Shown here one piece after another: positions 63,487-64,000 of a stretch of DNA of 64,000 nt. Under the pieces are notes generated by a model that saw only the letters and a list, made by a program, of their open reading frames with translations, had not been told where the DNA came from and ran no database searches. Location: contig OX621252.1 in assembly GCA_951640165.1 (NCBI GenBank), positions 30,215,934-30,279,933 on the forward strand, read 5' to 3'. The first letter of the stretch is position 1. Every line of letters begins with the position of its first letter. A program made the translations under genes and the position numbers. Source of the DNA: Pseudoips prasinana. Lineage: Eukaryota > Arthropoda > Insecta > Lepidoptera > Nolidae.

Positions 63487-64000
63487 CTGCCATGATAATG
63501 ATGATACCATGCTATTTTATAATTCAATAAAGATATACATATGTGTATTAATGTGTTTTTATGAGCAAACATGCGTTTAAGACAGTTTGAGGTGTTTATA
63601 GAGTTTCTAACATAAACTTTACTTAATCAACCACAAATTAGCGGCACAATACAACCTGTAGGAATTGTCACCTCTCTTAAGTGGTGTAATCACCCAGCTT
63701 ACAACTTGTTAATGAGAAATTGTCAACGTAATAATAACCAGAAATTACAAAGTGCGAAATCCGGGGATCACACGGTAAATAAATGTGTATTTTTTATTAT
63801 GATTGTGCTCGTTTCATTTTATTAGGTTATGCAGTTTTTGCAGTAAAATTCAAATAAAGCTGGTGGAAAGCAAATGGAAGTTGAGAGGGAGATAACTTAG
63901 TTAATATAGAAAGAGAGATAGAGAGTTACGTTTCATATATTACTGTATGGGCAAGAGAGAGAGAGAGTGGTGCTAGAACACGTATTCTATCTCTTAATCT
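63487..64000. other. No gene; dispersed repeat at 63870-63985
   Basis: The second copy of the 51700-51830 repeat (gagagttacgtttcatatat, then tactg..tgggcaagagagag) is the only recognisable content up to the right edge. Confidence 0.4.

Overview
This 64 kb window is AT-rich, intron-and-repeat-style animal DNA. The repeats point to a moth or butterfly (Lepidoptera). They include LEP1/MINE-1-like Helitron ends (CTAG-terminated, with GTCT-rich stretches), several tRNA-headed SINE families, the common repeat containing 'cgtccactgctggac', Jockey/CR1/RTE/R1-type LINE fragments and PIF/Harbinger elements. I found no bacterial operon, CRISPR array, or convincing free-standing tRNA or rRNA gene.

Only one convincing host gene is present: a single-exon, 646-codon divergent ionotropic receptor (IR, chemosensory iGluR relative) at 16128-18068, with a signal peptide, bipartite ligand-binding region and three membrane segments around a pore loop. 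Almost everything else that codes is retroelement or transposon debris, mostly broken.

Layout. 0-2.3 kb: a CR1-group-like LINE on the minus strand (coiled-coil plus esterase ORF1, then endonuclease) running off the left edge. 3.1-3.75 kb: LINE reverse-transcriptase tail, with a sister copy inverted at 44.2-44.6 kb. 4-9 kb: SINEs, a LEP1 Helitron and a 53-bp-arm hairpin. 9.3-10.9 kb: a LINE 3' region split by a deleted Harbinger element. 11.4-14.9 kb: a nearly intact endonuclease/RT LINE with one frameshift. 15-18.3 kb: MITE and the IR gene. 19-28 kb: Helitron-like repeats, SINEs, and Jockey and CR1-like RT tails. 28-46 kb: sparse, with SINEs, MITEs, RTE debris and hairpins. 46-52 kb: SINEs, a second Harbinger-like element, and a GC-rich R1-clade LINE with a perfect 18-bp target duplication. 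52-57.5 kb: SINEs and a 231-bp tandem duplication. 57.8-63.5 kb: three LINE RT fragments, two of them almost identical to each other, one nested in a Helitron, plus a three-unit tandem array of about 205 bp.

No gene set here works as a pathway. The interest lies in the order of nested insertions, in a central box apparently shared by the SINE families, in the repeated appearance of perfect inverted duplications inside transposons, and in an isolated receptor gene surviving in a repeat-rich neighbourhood. All family calls are read by eye from sequence; no database was searched.
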